Notes under the pieces: generated by a model
Told to the model about the DNA's origin: nothing
What the model saw: only the letters and a program-made list of their open reading frames with translations
The model's database searches: none
Part shown: positions 22,525 to 34,833 of the stretch, one piece after another
How the letters are laid out: every line of letters starts with the position of its first letter
Position numbering within the stretch: position 1 is the stretch's first letter
Translations under genes and position numbers: made by a program
Assembly (NCBI GenBank): GCA_031308135.1
Contig: JAHLJT010009419.1
Location: 66,647,723 to 66,711,722, forward strand
Source: Acheta domesticus
Taxonomy: Eukaryota > Arthropoda > Insecta > Orthoptera > Gryllidae
Direction of reading: 5' to 3'
DNA length: 64,000 nt

Positions 22525-23030
22525 GTTGATTGGTTAATTGGTTACTGTTCCCGGGCGCGTTGAACGCTAAGGCCGTTATTTCCGTAAGTGTAGAGCATTT
22601 TAACTCGGGAGCGGGTAGAGTGCATTCTCGGGGTGTAGGGCGAGAACTACACGTTGGCTAGTGGGTTTCCTGAACTAGGTATTTCCCACCACCGGGGGCA
22701 CCGCCCTAACCGCAAGAGCCTCTAAAGTCCCGACTAGTCTTCCAACATGTTTCGTGGTGTAGTCGTTGTAACTGTATAAGCGGTGAGGAAAGGACAAGGA
22801 AGAGGAAGGAAAGACAAGATCCGTCGCCCTTTTTTCAGGACTCCAGCATTCGCCTGGTTTTAATCGAAGAAATCGCGGAAAACTACCAATCAGATCAGCC
22901 GACCGCTGAAATTCTTTTTCAGACAGCGACAGAATTCGACTTTTATTGCTAGTGTCAAAATCGTGCCACTGTTGGGACTCAAAGCCCCGGACCTCCTGAT
23001 CACAGGCACTGCAGTGACATCAGCTGATAC
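22525..23030 (-). mobile_element. Long tRNA-derived SINE, copy 1 (minus strand)
   Basis: On the minus strand this roughly 506-bp unit aligns along its length, at moderate identity, with 61089-61604 on the plus strand. Shared landmarks in order are a head with gcagtgcct and a tRNA B-box-like tttgagtcc, then gacactagc, ttctgtcgctgtct, cggctgatctgattggtagt, a tttccttcctcttcctt tract, a gaggctc / gcggtgccccc block, ctacacttacgg, and gcgcccgg. It ends near an AATC/AACC-rich tail. The head suggests RNA polymerase III transcription, but the A box is weak. It has no coding capacity. Confidence 0.65.
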
Positions 23031-25279
23031 CTTGAGACCCCTAAGCCTGTAATCACATTGGCGCGGTGAATGAAATAAATAATATAATCATCACGGTTAA
23101 CGCGTCACATTGGCGAGAAGGTTAGGTAGCATAGTTCAGAAACCAGGTACATGGATTTGTAAATACCATGTATACGGTACGGTATAGCCGAGGATGGTGA
23201 TCCTACAAATACCGTAGGATGATAGGAACGTAGAACAGGAATACGTAAAGTGCTATCCACTTTAATCGCTCATGAGAGTTCACTTCCCTATACGGAACGC
23301 GTATGTTACTTCGCGCATGGCCGCGGGTTCCAATTAGCGTCGCGCACTGCTTGTTAGTGAATGTGCGAGGGAATTTCCTGCTCTCGACAATACAGTCTGT
23401 TCTTTATTTACAGTTGTCGTGTATAAAATATGACTCATGGCGAATTCTGCAGCTTACACGTTTGGCAAGGTATTGTAAATATTTAAATTTTAACTCGAGT
23501 TTCTTAGAGGTTCTTTGGGAAAGTAGAGACACTTTTTCATAAAATATTGATGAAAATGTATAGGAACAGAAACGTATTGCACCAGGTACGGTTTTTCAGC
23601 CTCGGTTCTCCGTCCAAGTACATGCAGCAGTAAAACACGAGTATTTACGCCAAGTGTTTGTGGCTTAGCTTCTCTAGCAACTATTTCAATTTAACATCAT
23701 CGTACCTATCATCATTATAATCCATTCACCTATCATCATCATCATCATCATCGTTCATCCCTGTGATCACCCTTCATGCAATGGCATTCAACACCAAATC
23801 ACCAAAGTTACTTTCGAATAGAAATAGTTAATTTTAAACATGTCGTGAGTTTTCAAAGAAAAGACATTTAATTCACAAATGGGAAAAATGATATACGAAT
23901 TTCGTAAATTGCATAGGAAGAAACAAACCTTGCCTTTCCCCCAAGAGTCTCAATCCACTGAACAAGGGATTAGAACGCATCGGTTTCAAGAACGGTGGAA
24001 CAGTTTTAAACAATTTGACATTTCAGGTGCCCTTACTAATACATTTACAGCATAATATACATAATTATAACTTTTATTTTGATATTTCGTTGATAAGTAC
24101 TTTGAATACTTCACTATCCAACAGTATTACTTTTAAAAGCTTTTGGGTCAATCATGCCTTAAAAGTCGTAGAAAACAATCTTTCCTTAGTGGTTTATGTG
24201 CAGAGATGATGTCGAGAAAATCGTGTGTTTATATTGTTTTTATTTTCTACTTCAATATTTGTACGTTGGGGTATTTTGTACTTTTATATTCTTAAGAGTA
24301 TGTGTTTTTGTATTCATTATTTTCTATGCATACACAACTATTTGAAAACATGTTGTTTTACAGATACCGGTCAATGTGAACTCATAGGAGATATTTACAA
24401 ACAATAACAATAAAACTGTTCTCGCGAAAAATGGTATTTTTGAGATGTGTTCCTTTTTTGTGCCCCGTAGATGCGTTGTCGATGAACTCCACGCAATTGC
24501 CGATGTCTTTATGTCAGTTTTTGCTTGTTTGAGTACAAAACTTCATTATGACACGAATCACACAGTCGACTGGTGACGGTATGAACGTAGCGCTTGCTCG
24601 ATCGCGAGCACTGTGGATAGATGCCTTCCGAAATTACCGGATGTCCCTAGCACACTTATATGTAGCACCATATTCTGTCCTTAACGCGCTTATATGTGGC
24701 ACCACATTCTACTGTGATTGTCATAGTTTCGATGCAGAATAAGTTACGCCATGCATTCGACGAGCGTTTTTACAAATATCCGATGAAGATGAGATAATAC
24801 TAGTTTTCGGTTTGGATACTTTAAGAAGCTTAAATATAAATCGGTCGTCAAACTCTCTGTCAAAAATTCAATGTTATGGCTAAGTAGAATGTGTCAATTA
24901 TCCTTATCACGTCTCTGACAGGGGTATGTCCTGGTACCTCTTTATTTCCTTATTCTGTCTAAATTTCCATTTCATATGTCTCACAACAATCGCTCAAAGG
25001 GTGTACCAATGCTGCCTCATGATAAATGTATTAGTGGACCCGATAGACCGTCTCTACAGATATTTGGTGATGACAGATTTACGTAAGTTAATTTTGTTTC
25101 TCCTCACGTGGGATTGGGAACTCTTTTTCTCCTACCCAGGAATGATAATACGTACTTCACGTTAACAACATTGCCATGTATATTTTGCTTCAAATCATAC
25201 ATATCACATCAAAACATGATAGTTGATAATTACAACAATTTCAAAAAAAAAACATTATCATGAAACCCTCGTTAATATT
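23031..25279. other. Intergenic, no gene seen
   Basis: No recognised gene. It contains a short (ATC)n microsatellite (about 23,731-23,752). Frames up to 79 codons have no domains. Confidence 0.5.
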
Positions 25280-26140
25280 GTGTACTGTTTTGTTTCTATG
25301 TCCCTCCCCTTGCATGTATGTCCCAATCATTTTTAAATCCTCATCCTGAAATTCTTAATTTACTACAAAACTTGATCTTCCTACAGTACATAATCTGATA
25401 TGTCCCCTGTTTAGTCACTTCCCTTTCGTGTAGTATCTGCCTTCTTGAACGTAGTCCAGTATTCATACCAAGTTCCATTTTTACTGAATTTGGTCCAGAC
25501 TAGAGTCATCTGCTTCCTCCACACACGCGATTATAATTATACGTCAATTTACATTTCCCTACTAATTACTCGTTTGAAAGCATTACTAATTCGTGAACAC
25601 ATCTCTGCACCCGAATACTACAGCTTCAGAACATCATCTGCATCCGCCCCTCATCGTGTCAAAATATCGTCTGCATCTGCACCTCACCGCGTCGGAATAT
25701 CGTCCGCCCGGTCTGTTCGTCTTAGGTGCTTTTCATCTGTCTCCGCCCTTCTCCAGATTGTACCCAAATACGTTTCTCCTTCGTCCTAGTGCGTAGGCCA
25801 TTCCATTTCTCACACACATTCTATTTTCTAATTGGTCACTGGCACACTAGCACTGTATTTGTTTATTCTTTGGTTATTGATTCGTAATCATTTTCCTAAT
25901 TTACTTTCTCACTCACGGAAATTGTTTACGTGCCCTTTCACTCTTTCGTTTACCAATTTATTCTCTATTTTCCCCGCTTATGTTGCCATTCCCTTGTATT
26001 CTTATTATTCACTATTCGATCCTTTGCTTCTCTTGTCACTCTTTGTTGTTGTCGTCCTATTTATACATTTATTCGAATTTATTGTTTCTCCCTTTTGATA
26101 ACTTATCACACATCTAAGCAAAATCATAATATGAAAAATT
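25280..26140. other. G-poor, pyrimidine-rich tract
   Basis: By eye the plus strand here is strongly depleted of G relative to C over about 850 bp, unlike its neighbours. It includes about 2.3 copies of a 33-bp tandem unit (about 25,632-25,710: atcatctgcatccgcccctc, then atcgtctgcatctgcacctc, then atcgtccgcc). Plus-strand frames up to 114 codons are open, but their peptides look like low-complexity translations. Strand skew of this kind can come from directional transcription, a transcribed element, or an old retroelement. Confidence 0.45.
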
Positions 26141-29026
26141 AACTCTCGTTTTCAGTGGCGTAATCATAGTTGCCCTTCCCATCCCTATAATATTTAAACA
26201 CTTCGTATATAACACTAACGGTTGTTTTTGTTGTAAATGAGTAAAACGTTTTTGGTAAGTGGAAAAAAAGCTGTTGCATTTACGTTCTTAATGATTTTAT
26301 TGAACTTTTGTTGTTGTTTTTTTCTTTAAAAAACAGTTTGAATCGCTCTCTGTACATACCTCTTGATTATGTTTGGATTATTTAGGATCTAAAGGCACTT
26401 GTGGCGGCCGGACAAAACAAATCTGCAACGTGAATATTAGAAATGTACTCTTGTCGGATATCATGGCCAAGTTGTGATGAAGCGATGATACCCGACATCG
26501 CTTCATCAATATGCAAAGGAATTTGTATCTAGCAAGTTAGTCGTGAAAAAATTTCTTCCTGGTGTATTACTCACAAAAATATTTTTAAATTTCACTCAAA
26601 ATCTTTTCTTCTGAATTATTATCACATATTCGTATAGACAAAAATTACAAACATATAACTAATATTTCTATCTCTTGGTGCTGGAATAAATTTCAGATTG
26701 TTTGCAGGATATCTTTTTATGTTTTGATGCATCTTGTGCATCTTGTTTTATTGTATAAAATTACCAAGATTTTCTTAAACATTGCATATATTGATATGAA
26801 TTATGAGAATTTCATGATGGCATCATAAAAGTTAATAAAAAAAGGTTTATTGAAAGGCTCAGCATCTCTGCCGTTAACCAGTTTCAAATTAAATGGTTGA
26901 TGAGCAGAATGATATTTATGTAAATTAATTAACACTAATGTTTTCTAGTTATTGAATGAGAGCTTAATTAATTTATTTAATTTAATGAATTCGTATACCT
27001 CTATTTGTGGTTAGTAATTGCTTCTTCAGCTTTCATCAACCTCAATTCTCATTTTGTAAATTCCATGATTTATTCTATAAGCAGAGAAATGGATGTGGAG
27101 AAAAGGAGTATTAGGTATTATTTCTATAAATTGCGATTAAAATGTAATTGAAGGAAGTGTTTGCACTTTGATGATGCTCTATCATAGTCTATGGAAATAT
27201 TTATGAAAATACTTGTATGGATGAAAATGGTAAGTAACGTTATTAAGATTTAACAAAACAAAGTGCTAGTGTTCAAATATAAATGTTACATAATGTGCTT
27301 CATGTATATTCGTATGATATCATCATCAATACAACTTCAGCGCTTGGCGAAGTGTCCACTTCGTACGGGACTCGCTTGTCTCGTAATAGAAAAAGCTTTG
27401 TATGACGAGTCAAGATGACAATAGCATAAAGCCTGAGCTGGGTATAATTTTTCTGTCCATCGTTCATTTTTGTGAACGCAAATGTTGGACAGAATATTCA
27501 AAGGGAATAGTTTATTTTAGTGTACAAGGTAACGACGAGTAACATTGCACTGGGTGAAACATTGCCACAAGTTCAAAAAATTTAAGTAGCACAGTCTGTA
27601 TTGTAAATTTATTTGCTGGCCGAGTTCGCATTGTTAGCTACCTCTCTTAGAAACATTATACACAATTGTTTGTTGCATTGGATTATAGTTGTAATCTAAA
27701 ATGTCCGTAAACACGTATGGTGTATTGTGATGCACTCAAATCTCGTAATCGAATCTCGTTAATTTGCGATTGAGTTGAAATAAACGACATATATAAGAAA
27801 TATGTTCCATAGTGCTATCAGATGAGCTACACTAGATAAAACTAGTACGCATACAGCTGCGTGGAATCTGACGCTGATGGAAACCTAACAAGTTCATATC
27901 CCTTTAATAATAGAATTTAGAGTTGTCCAACAAGTTTTGCACTTTTTCCAAATAATTGATCTTGTGTGGGATGTTGAATAATATTATTAAATTGACACAA
28001 AATTTGTGGCACTTTTATTTTAAGACTAAAAGCTCTTTTGGCAGGAAATATCATAAGGTTTTCGAACAAAGAAGATAGGAGAGAAACTACATTTTTTATC
28101 GTCTGTAATCATTTTAAAAATAACATAATGCTATCATTGTAAGAAAGCCTAAAGAATTTGATGTGGTCCCATTTTTTGCAGTGCGAAGTAAGACTTACAT
28201 AATGGAATCATCTTCAAAGACAAAATTGCTGTGCGTGGGATTCCGGCAGCTTCAGTGTTAAACAGACTCCATAAAATACACCGAGAGAAACATTCTTCAA
28301 AGAGAAAAATTTAGCATCAAGCTGTAAAGAGCAACACGCTCTGTTGAATGTCAATCAAATTTTCTTGGACTAAAACGTTGCATTCTCTACAGAGAGCTAA
28401 TTTAATTTTGGTACTCTACTTTGCAAAACAAAGAAATAACTTTACTAATATAATTCCGCTGATTCTAAAGTTTTCTCTCTGATGTACTGAGAAAAGAATT
28501 AAATTACCAAAAAACCAGTACTGCTGCGACGGAAAAATATATGAACTATAGTATTTAAACAGTTTTTGTTTTTCCAAACGACTTCGAAATCTACCTATTT
28601 TCCAAACATACCTATTTTCCAAACAAACAGAAAAGTTATCTACGTGAAACGCTTAAATAATTAAACTCGTCAACCAACAAAAATAAACATCTATCGGGCA
28701 ACTTTCCAAGTTGGAATCAGTTAAAAAATGAAGGTGATACATAAACCCAAAATTTCTCGGATTATTTGTAATGGTTATGCATTAATTGTATTTCCGATTA
28801 TAAACTCTATAACGGTTATCGCTATTGTAGGCTTCTCGAGTCCACTAAGGAGCCTCGATTCTTAGAAAAGCGCTGTTCCAGTGACGTACAGTCTGCTATG
28901 ATATTGCAATATTTCAATAAAATACTTTCTTCTACGTTTCCGAGGCCAAAAACTAATGAAATTACACATTTCTAATATTATTAGGAAAGCACTGGTGTTT
29001 CCAGCACATCAAATTATTCTACAGTT
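26141..29026. other. Intergenic, no gene seen
   Basis: AT-rich. It contains a 13-bp perfect hairpin (26475-26508) and no recognisable gene or element. Confidence 0.5.
26475..26508. repeat. Perfect 13-bp hairpin
   Basis: The 13-nt arm tgatgaagcgatg, 8-nt loop atacccga, then the exact complementary arm catcgcttcatca. Possible small palindrome or structured RNA element; no gene context. Confidence 0.8.
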
Positions 29027-29976
29027 CGTCTCCTGTATTATTTCAGTAGTATACCTTTCCGTTGCGGCTCTCTCACCCAACCTAACTTTACAAATGAGGT
29101 CTATAAAGAAAGGGAGACATGGTTCATGGAGACGGGACGAATTGCACTTTGACTGTAAAAATATGAAGGATTTGTTTTAAAAAACGCATCTAAATATTCG
29201 AATTAAATGCAACCCGCAACACTCACCAAAGTTTTCGTGAAATAACTCCTAAACAGAGCATCTTAAGGACTTAAAAACTAAACTTTTGAGGCCAAAAGCC
29301 TCAAAGAAACGTTTTACACGCCGTGATCTACAAGATGAGATGTGCTTCAACATTCAATTCAATTGTTTGTTCAGCGCTTCAATACTATCAAGACCACCTC
29401 AATATTTCAGTCCTTGCTGCTGGTAACAATTTTTGTGACGGCATGCTTAGAAGGCTTAAATTCCTCAATGTTATATTTACGCTTTCTGTATACACCGTGG
29501 TTTGTGCAGTCTGACGAGGTTTATTTGCGTAATCACTAATTCAATATTTGCTCTCCAGCAACAACTAGAAGTATTATAATAATTGCTTGATACCTATGAC
29601 GATGTGTTTTATGCGTGTAGTGAAACATTCAATTAATGTTTTGCCTGGTTCTTAAGTGCTATTCACCTAATTGTGGAGGGATGTGGGGGTACAGTGAAGA
29701 ATGAAGACTGTGTTTGTATTTAACCTGCACCAGTATTTTCGTTATCATTCAATGGAATTTTTACGTCAGCGGCTTAAGACACGTAGCTTTCTCAAAAGTC
29801 AAAAGCTGATATATTTTTGTGACTATCACGAAAAGCTAAAAGCTAAGTGTAAAAAAATATTGAATAATTACTTGAAACGTGTTCTTTAAGGATTGTTGTG
29901 AATTGTTTCAAGAAAACTCTTCATAATACTGAATAAATCTTAGTTGAAAATTTCTTTTAAACGTCAACTGCATTGT
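29027..29976 (+). repeat. Interspersed repeat, copy 1 (Helitron-like family)
   Basis: About 950 bp align in the same orientation with 38071-39018, by eye roughly three quarters identical with small indels. Shared landmarks are cgtctcctgtattatttcag at the start, aggccaaaagcctcaaagaa, ctcaatatttcagtcctt, tgtgcagtctgacgaggttt, and a common stop point at gcattgt. No intact coding frame is shared between copies. This copy lacks the hairpin/CTAG end seen at 40160-40188. Confidence 0.75.
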
Positions 29977-29989
29977 TCCATTCAGTACA

Positions 29990-30240
29990 GCTCCATTAAT
30001 TTTATGTGTTATGTGTATCAGTTAATTTACAGTCTACTGGTCCTCCAAATATATAAATATAAAGCTATCAGGGATTCCTCCATCTTCTATTTTTCATATA
30101 TTATAATTTAATCTCCCTTGTGTTCTTTTCCTTTTTTATACTGCCAAATCACATATTGCCGACGATACACGTAACATAGGGCTTGTATGGAAACAACCTG
30201 TACAGATTCTCAGGGCTTGATTATGAATGGTTTCAGGTTT
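29990..30240 (-). pseudogene. I-clade LINE, 3' part (downstream of the Jockey insertion)
   Basis: On the minus strand the sequence reads PETIHNQALRICTGCFHTSP and further decayed codons. This is the region after the reverse transcriptase palm in I-clade LINEs, where the family pattern is 'LD-IHNQALR-CTGAFRTSP--SL--E'. It continues the fragment at 34821-37260, which breaks off at the preceding block (SKIDYGSLIYNSAKPNV). The two halves are separated only by the Jockey LINE and share tggtttcaggttt / tggtttctggttt at the junctions. Stops are frequent and no RNase H domain was recognised. Confidence 0.7.
30228..30240. repeat. Target-site duplication, 3' side of Jockey LINE
   Basis: tggtttcaggttt matches tggtttctggttt at 34821-34833 with one difference. 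It lies directly outside the AATAAA-containing 3' end of the Jockey element. Confidence 0.75.
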
Positions 30241-30386
30241 TATTTAATGATTTATTTATTGTTGGATAGTACACAGTTCAGTAATAAATTACTCCATCAT
30301 GTGTTGTGATGGCTTACATTATAACTTAAAGTAAACTTAACTTAACATAACTACACTACTCTTGGTGTAGGAAACTACAAGAGCCC

Positions 30387-33107
30387 CTACTTAGAACAGT
30401 TTAGGGAGAAAATTTGCAAGAAGGCTTCGAAAGGAAATCTGTTTTTAATTCTGGTTGGGAGATCATTTAATGAGGCCAGGTTGTAGTGGACTGCTTGGTT
30501 TATTGTATTCAGATTGGAATAAAAGTTGTTGGAAAGGTGGGCAATATGTTTGATGATCGGTGATATATTTAGTTCTTTATGAAGTTGGGTGTTTGAAATG
30601 AACCATGGAGCTTTTGTTGCCAATCTGAGAAATCTATTTTGTACGACTTGAAGTTTATTGATATTGGAGATAGATGCGTTGGTCCAGATGGGGCATGCGT
30701 ACAGCATTAAGGGCCTGACTATTGCTTTATAAAGTGTAATGGCATTTGTTAAGGATAAACAGCTTTTGAAGTTGATAAGGGGTTTTAGTTGAGCTATTTT
30801 TATTTTAGCTTGTTGTTGTTTCAGTGTTATGTGTGTTTTCCAGTTGAGTCTTGTGTCGAAGTTCAGCCCGAGATATTTTACTGTTTGGTTTTGTGATGTC
30901 CATGGAATTGTGTGTTTATTTATATGTAATGGAGGTGGGTGGGCAAATGGTCTGAGATAAAATATTTTAGCGGTTGATTTACTTGGGTTAAGTTTGATTT
31001 TCCACAATGTTGACCAATTGTCTATTTTGTTTAGGTGATGTTGTATTCTATCGGTAATGATTTTGAGTGAATGGCTGGACTTGTAGATGGCGGTATCGTC
31101 GGCGAATTGTGCTAATTGGGTGTGTATTGTAGTGGGTATGTCTGCAGTGTATATGTTGAATAGAGTGGGTGAGAGTGGTGATCCTTGGGGAAGACCTGCT
31201 AGTATTTTGCGGGGATTGGAGATGTGATTTTCTACTGAAACTGTGAAAGATGTCGGTTAGAAAACTATTGATAACTTTAACTAAGTAGGTTGGTGTTCCC
31301 ATAGTTCGAAGTTTGTATAAAAGTCCTTCGTGCCATACTCGGTCAAACGCCTGAGAAATGTCGAGAAATGAGACTACTGTATGGTGTTTGTTTTGATAGG
31401 CTGTGTGGATATATTCTGAGAGTCTGAGTAGTTGGTGTGCTGTTGATACGTGTTTTATGAAGCCAAACTGGTGCAATGGAATGTTTTGTGTTTTCTGTAA
31501 GTAGCTATTTAATCTTTTTAGAATTAACTTTTCAAGAATTTTTGAAAGAGATGTTAGTAGGCTTATCGGCCTGTAGTTCTCTGCATTGCTATGATTTTTG
31601 TATGGTTTTGGAATAGGTATTATCACTGAGTTTTTCCATACTATAGGATAATATCCAGTTCTTATTATTGAGTTATATATGTTATTGATGTAAGCTATAG
31701 TTGGAAATGGGAGGTTTTTGAGAATCTTATTGGTGATTTTGTCGTGGCCAGGGGCTTTTTTTTGTGGTAGTTTTTAATTATGTTTTTCACTTCATTTGGG
31801 GATATGAATTTTATCTTATGTGGTACATCATAGTTTGGGGCTGAAACTGTTTGTAATATCATAGCATGGTCGGGATGGGTTGGTGTGTTGTTGAGCGTAA
31901 ATGATGTTTCGAAATGATCGGCCAAGGCTTCTGCTTTTTCAAATGGTGCGAATTTTTTTCCTGTAGTCGTATTTAGAGGTGGGATACTATTTTTCTTTTT
32001 TAGAATATGTTTTCTGAACTGCCAGAGTGAATTATTGGTTGTACTCAATGATTTTATAATTTTGTTGTAAGATGAGCAGTGAAAGTCGTTAATTGCTTTT
32101 TTGTTATTGAATTAAGTAGGTTCAATTCTTTCTTTAGCTGTGGGTTTCTGGTTTTGGTCCATAATCTTCTGGTTCTGTTCCTAGTGTTGATTACTGTTAA
32201 TATTTTTCCTGGCAGTATCTTATTAGTTGTTTTGTGGGTGATGAGGGGTCTATTGGATTGTAGTTGTTTAATGGCGTTGGTGATTATATCATGTAAGTAT
32301 GATATTGCTCTTTCTATTTCGAGTGGGGTGTTTAAATTTTTAAACTTGGTGGTTTTATTTGTTATTATTTTCCTGAATTCCTTCCAGTTTATGTTGTTGA
32401 TGTTTAATGAGTGGGTGGGTGGACGTGGGGGCGGTGGAGGAGTGTGTGTTGAGATGATTATTGGTAAATGATCAGAATCCAGTTCGAATAGAGGAGTTGA
32501 ATAGAATGTATTTTGTGTAATACTGATTGCAGTGTCCAAGATGTCTGGATGTTTGTTCGTGTCGTATGGATAATGTGTTGGTTCTGGCGGAATTAAAAGT
32601 CTTAAATTTAGATCATTAATTAGTTTTAGTAAGTGTCGACCGGCATTATTTGTAGTTCTACATCCCCAGTTAGAGTTTTTTTGCGTTTAGATCTCCAATG
32701 AGTAAGACGGGGGAGTTCAGTTGAAATAGTGATTCAATATTTGTATCTTGTATTTTTACTTGTGGTGATTTGTATGCTGCAATCAGGGTTAAGAGTCTAT
32801 TGTTTAAAGGAAATTTAATTGCTGCTGTTTCTAATCCAGGCGTATTTGGGAGATTTACTTGTATATATGGAACAGTTCTTTCTATAAGAATCATGACTCC
32901 TCCTCCGTTGCTGTTTAGTCTGTCGGTTCTAAGTATATTGTAACCCGGTATGTTAAAAACAATATTGCTTTTAAGATGGGATTCCGTTATGCAGGCTATT
33001 TTTATTTGTTTTGCTTTCAGGAAATAATTAAGTTCGTGTTTTTTATTGGTTATGCCATTTGCATTCCAATTTAGTAGATTTATATTACTAAGGTGCTGTA
33101 CTGCCAT
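30387..33107 (-). pseudogene. Jockey ORF2: endonuclease and reverse transcriptase, four indels
   Basis: ORF2 would nick target DNA and copy the element RNA there. The ATG is at 33107, 105 bp after the ORF1 stop. The APE-type endonuclease blocks LLNWNANGI, CITESHL, LLIGDLNAK and LDSDHLPIII are in order. Reverse transcriptase follows: ENYRPISLLTSLSKILEK, FLDISQAFDRVWHEGL, LAGLPQGSPLSPTLFNIYTA and the catalytic QFADDTAIY, then KYLGLNFDTRLNWKTHI. The frame shifts at a T7 run (32676-32682), a T6 run (32097-32102), a T8 run (31756-31763) and near 31,250, where two bases seem missing. Three of the four are homopolymers, so sequencing error could account for those. As written, no full ORF2 protein can be made. 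No RNase H domain is seen, as in Jockey elements generally. Confidence 0.9.
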
Positions 33108-33212
33108 TATTAATATTATTAAAATACGCTGAGAATGAGTTTTGAATATTGCTAATGATTGATGGAATAATAGTGTTTATTATATTGATTATGTAGGTTG
33201 TGATGGAGTTGA

Positions 33213-34586
33213 CTAGTGAATGCACGAAGGAGTTATTATTTGGTTAGGAATATGGTTAATTGGTTGCGCCGAGTTTTGATTATAATGCATATGTGGAGAT
33301 CTTGTAGGCTGATTGGTCTCATGGGTGAAGTTTGGAATAGGACTGTTTGATTGAAGACCTGGGAAGTTGTGGATGGAGAGTCGAGGCGGAGGTGGCCTGC
33401 TTTTATTTTCTTTGGTTTTAGCATTCCTTTCTTGTGCATTTGTGGGGGGGGGTTCTATTAGTTTTCTGTAGTACGGACATTCGGCAGTTCGTATGTCCGC
33501 ACGGTGGGGGCCCTTGCAGTTCCTACAAACAGGTACTTGTTCCCGTTGGGGACAATTTACAGAGTAGTGATTTTCTGCACAGTAAATACAAGAAATTGTG
33601 TGGTTACAGTTGTTCCTGGTGTGCCCAAAGTCCAGACATCGTAGACATTGAACAGGACCTTTGTTTTTTCGTCTTTTTTCAGGTTTAACACTCAAATTAC
33701 AAATTTGTTTAATTTCGAGAACTGATTCAATGCTGTGTCGGCCGTCGAATTCAGCGGCTACCACAGGTATGGGAATGTTGTTTTTATATAGTCTTGTGAC
33801 ACTAATTAATGACGAACATTTTTCCTTCAGATCTTCGTATATTTCTTCTTGGGTTATTGATATGTGTAAGTTTTTTAACACTATTGAAAACTTCTTATTA
33901 GCGGGGTCTTTGTAAGTGTGGAATCTCCTGTTGGTGTTGATTAAATGTTTGATAGCATTTCTGAAATCTATTATGGTTCTGAACATAAGTTTAATTCGAT
34001 TGTTTTTAATATCTGTGGTGAACTGATTAGTTATTTTAGATTTTATTTCCCTGTTGAATTCTGAAATGCTCTCTATATCGTTAACGTATATAGGAGGAAT
34101 TTTAACATTTTCATTTTCTTGATTCGGGGTTTCGTTTACGTAGTTGAACCTAGTTTCTGTATTCAGTTTCTCTAGTGGTGCGTATCTGTTTCCAGTTGGC
34201 ACTGAGTAAACATAGTCTGAGCTATTTAAAGATTTTTTATGCGGTAATGAGTCAGTACTACTATCATTTAAACTTCTTTTTCCACTGTTGTTCATGAAGA
34301 TTACATTGCTGCTACCGTTACTGGAAGTCATTTGAACAATTTGGCCATGGGCGAGGCCGCTGGCTACGTCATGGTTACTAACCTCGGGTATGCCGTTACC
34401 GGCATTGTTCACGACTGGTGTTTCGGTTCCCTGCTGATAGCTGTCACTACCCACGAATTGATCGGGTGGAGTTAGCTGCAGCTCACGGATCCGTTGCTGT
34501 TCTTCTGCTTCTAAATGTTCCTCTCGATGATTCTGCACTACTCTGGGTGATGTGTCCATGGCGTTCGTGTTGTACACGGCCGCCAT
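33213..34586 (-). CDS. Jockey ORF1 gag-like RNA-binding protein
   Basis: An intact 457-residue reading frame with ATG at 34584-34586 in a good context (gccATGg). The N-terminal third is rich in N, S, Q and T and looks disordered. The middle (about 190-290) resembles the RNA-recognition-like part of Jockey gag proteins. Three zinc-knuckle blocks follow: CLRCLDFGHTRNNC (CX2CX4HX4C), CIYCAENHYSVNC (CX2CX3HX4C) and CRNCKGPHRADIRTAEC (CX2CX3HX6C). The tail is proline/asparagine rich. In this family the protein coats element RNA and helps nuclear targeting. Length fits Jockey ORF1 (roughly 450-600 residues). It is the only long undamaged frame in this element, and ORF2 follows after 105 bp in another frame. 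Confidence 0.9.
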   Translation of the reverse strand: MAAVYNTNAMDTSPRVVQNHREEHLEAEEQQRIRELQLTPPDQFVGSDSYQQGTETPVVNNAGNGIPEVSNHDVASGLAHGQIVQMTSSNGSSNVIFMNNSGKRSLNDSSTDSLPHKKSLNSSDYVYSVPTGNRYAPLEKLNTETRFNYVNETPNQENENVKIPPIYVNDIESISEFNREIKSKITNQFTTDIKNNRIKLMFRTIIDFRNAIKHLINTNRRFHTYKDPANKKFSIVLKNLHISITQEEIYEDLKEKCSSLISVTRLYKNNIPIPVVAAEFDGRHSIESVLEIKQICNLSVKPEKRRKNKGPVQCLRCLDFGHTRNNCNHTISCIYCAENHYSVNCPQREQVPVCRNCKGPHRADIRTAECPYYRKLIEPPPTNAQERNAKTKENKSRPPPPRLSIHNFPGLQSNSPIPNFTHETNQPTRSPHMHYNQNSAQPINHIPNQIITPSCIH

Positions 34587-34820
34587 GGCTTCGGCGATGC
34601 TCTGGCCTAGGCCAGGGCCGAGCGGCGCTGCGCTGTTACTAATTATTAGAAATAATTAGAATTGCTGTGTTCGGCGCACTGTACAATACACTTTTCACTG
34701 TCAACTAATGCTTTAGAACTTTAAAGAAATAACTTGCACTTGTCGAGACAGTACTTTAATTTTCGCCGTTACTGAGCAGAGCGGAGCTCGATGTGTACCC
34801 TACCGCTGCTCGGAGCGAAC
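34587..34820 (-). promoter_or_regulatory. Jockey 5' UTR with likely internal promoter
   Basis: The 234 bp upstream of ORF1 begin agttcgctccgagcagcgg at the insertion junction and are GC-richer than the surroundings. Jockey-type LINEs carry an internal promoter starting at the first base. Intactness of this end suggests that the insertion was not 5'-truncated. The exact start site is inferred from the target duplication. Confidence 0.45.
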
Positions 34821-34833
34821 TGGTTTCTGGTTT
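34821..34833. repeat. Target-site duplication, 5' side of Jockey LINE
   Basis: tggtttctggttt, partner of 30228-30240 with one mismatch; it belongs to the interrupted I-clade LINE. Confidence 0.75.

Larger units (their letters stand above)
30241..34820 (-). mobile_element. Jockey-clade non-LTR retrotransposon, nearly full length
   Basis: This 4.58-kb minus-strand element has the Jockey layout: a GC-rich 5' leader (34587-34820), ORF1 gag-like protein with CCHC knuckles, a 105-bp gap, ORF2 with endonuclease and reverse transcriptase, and a short 3' UTR with overlapping polyadenylation signals (about 30,239-30,262 on the minus strand). It is flanked by a 13-bp target duplication and sits inside an older I-clade LINE. 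ORF1 is intact; ORF2 carries four indels. Three other Jockey fragments in the window (16.8, 55.7 and 63.1 kb) are older relatives. Identity to a named family cannot be set without a search. Confidence 0.9.

Noticed and set aside
32079..32471. Plus-strand 130-codon frame
   Set aside because: It is the antisense shadow of the Jockey ORF2.
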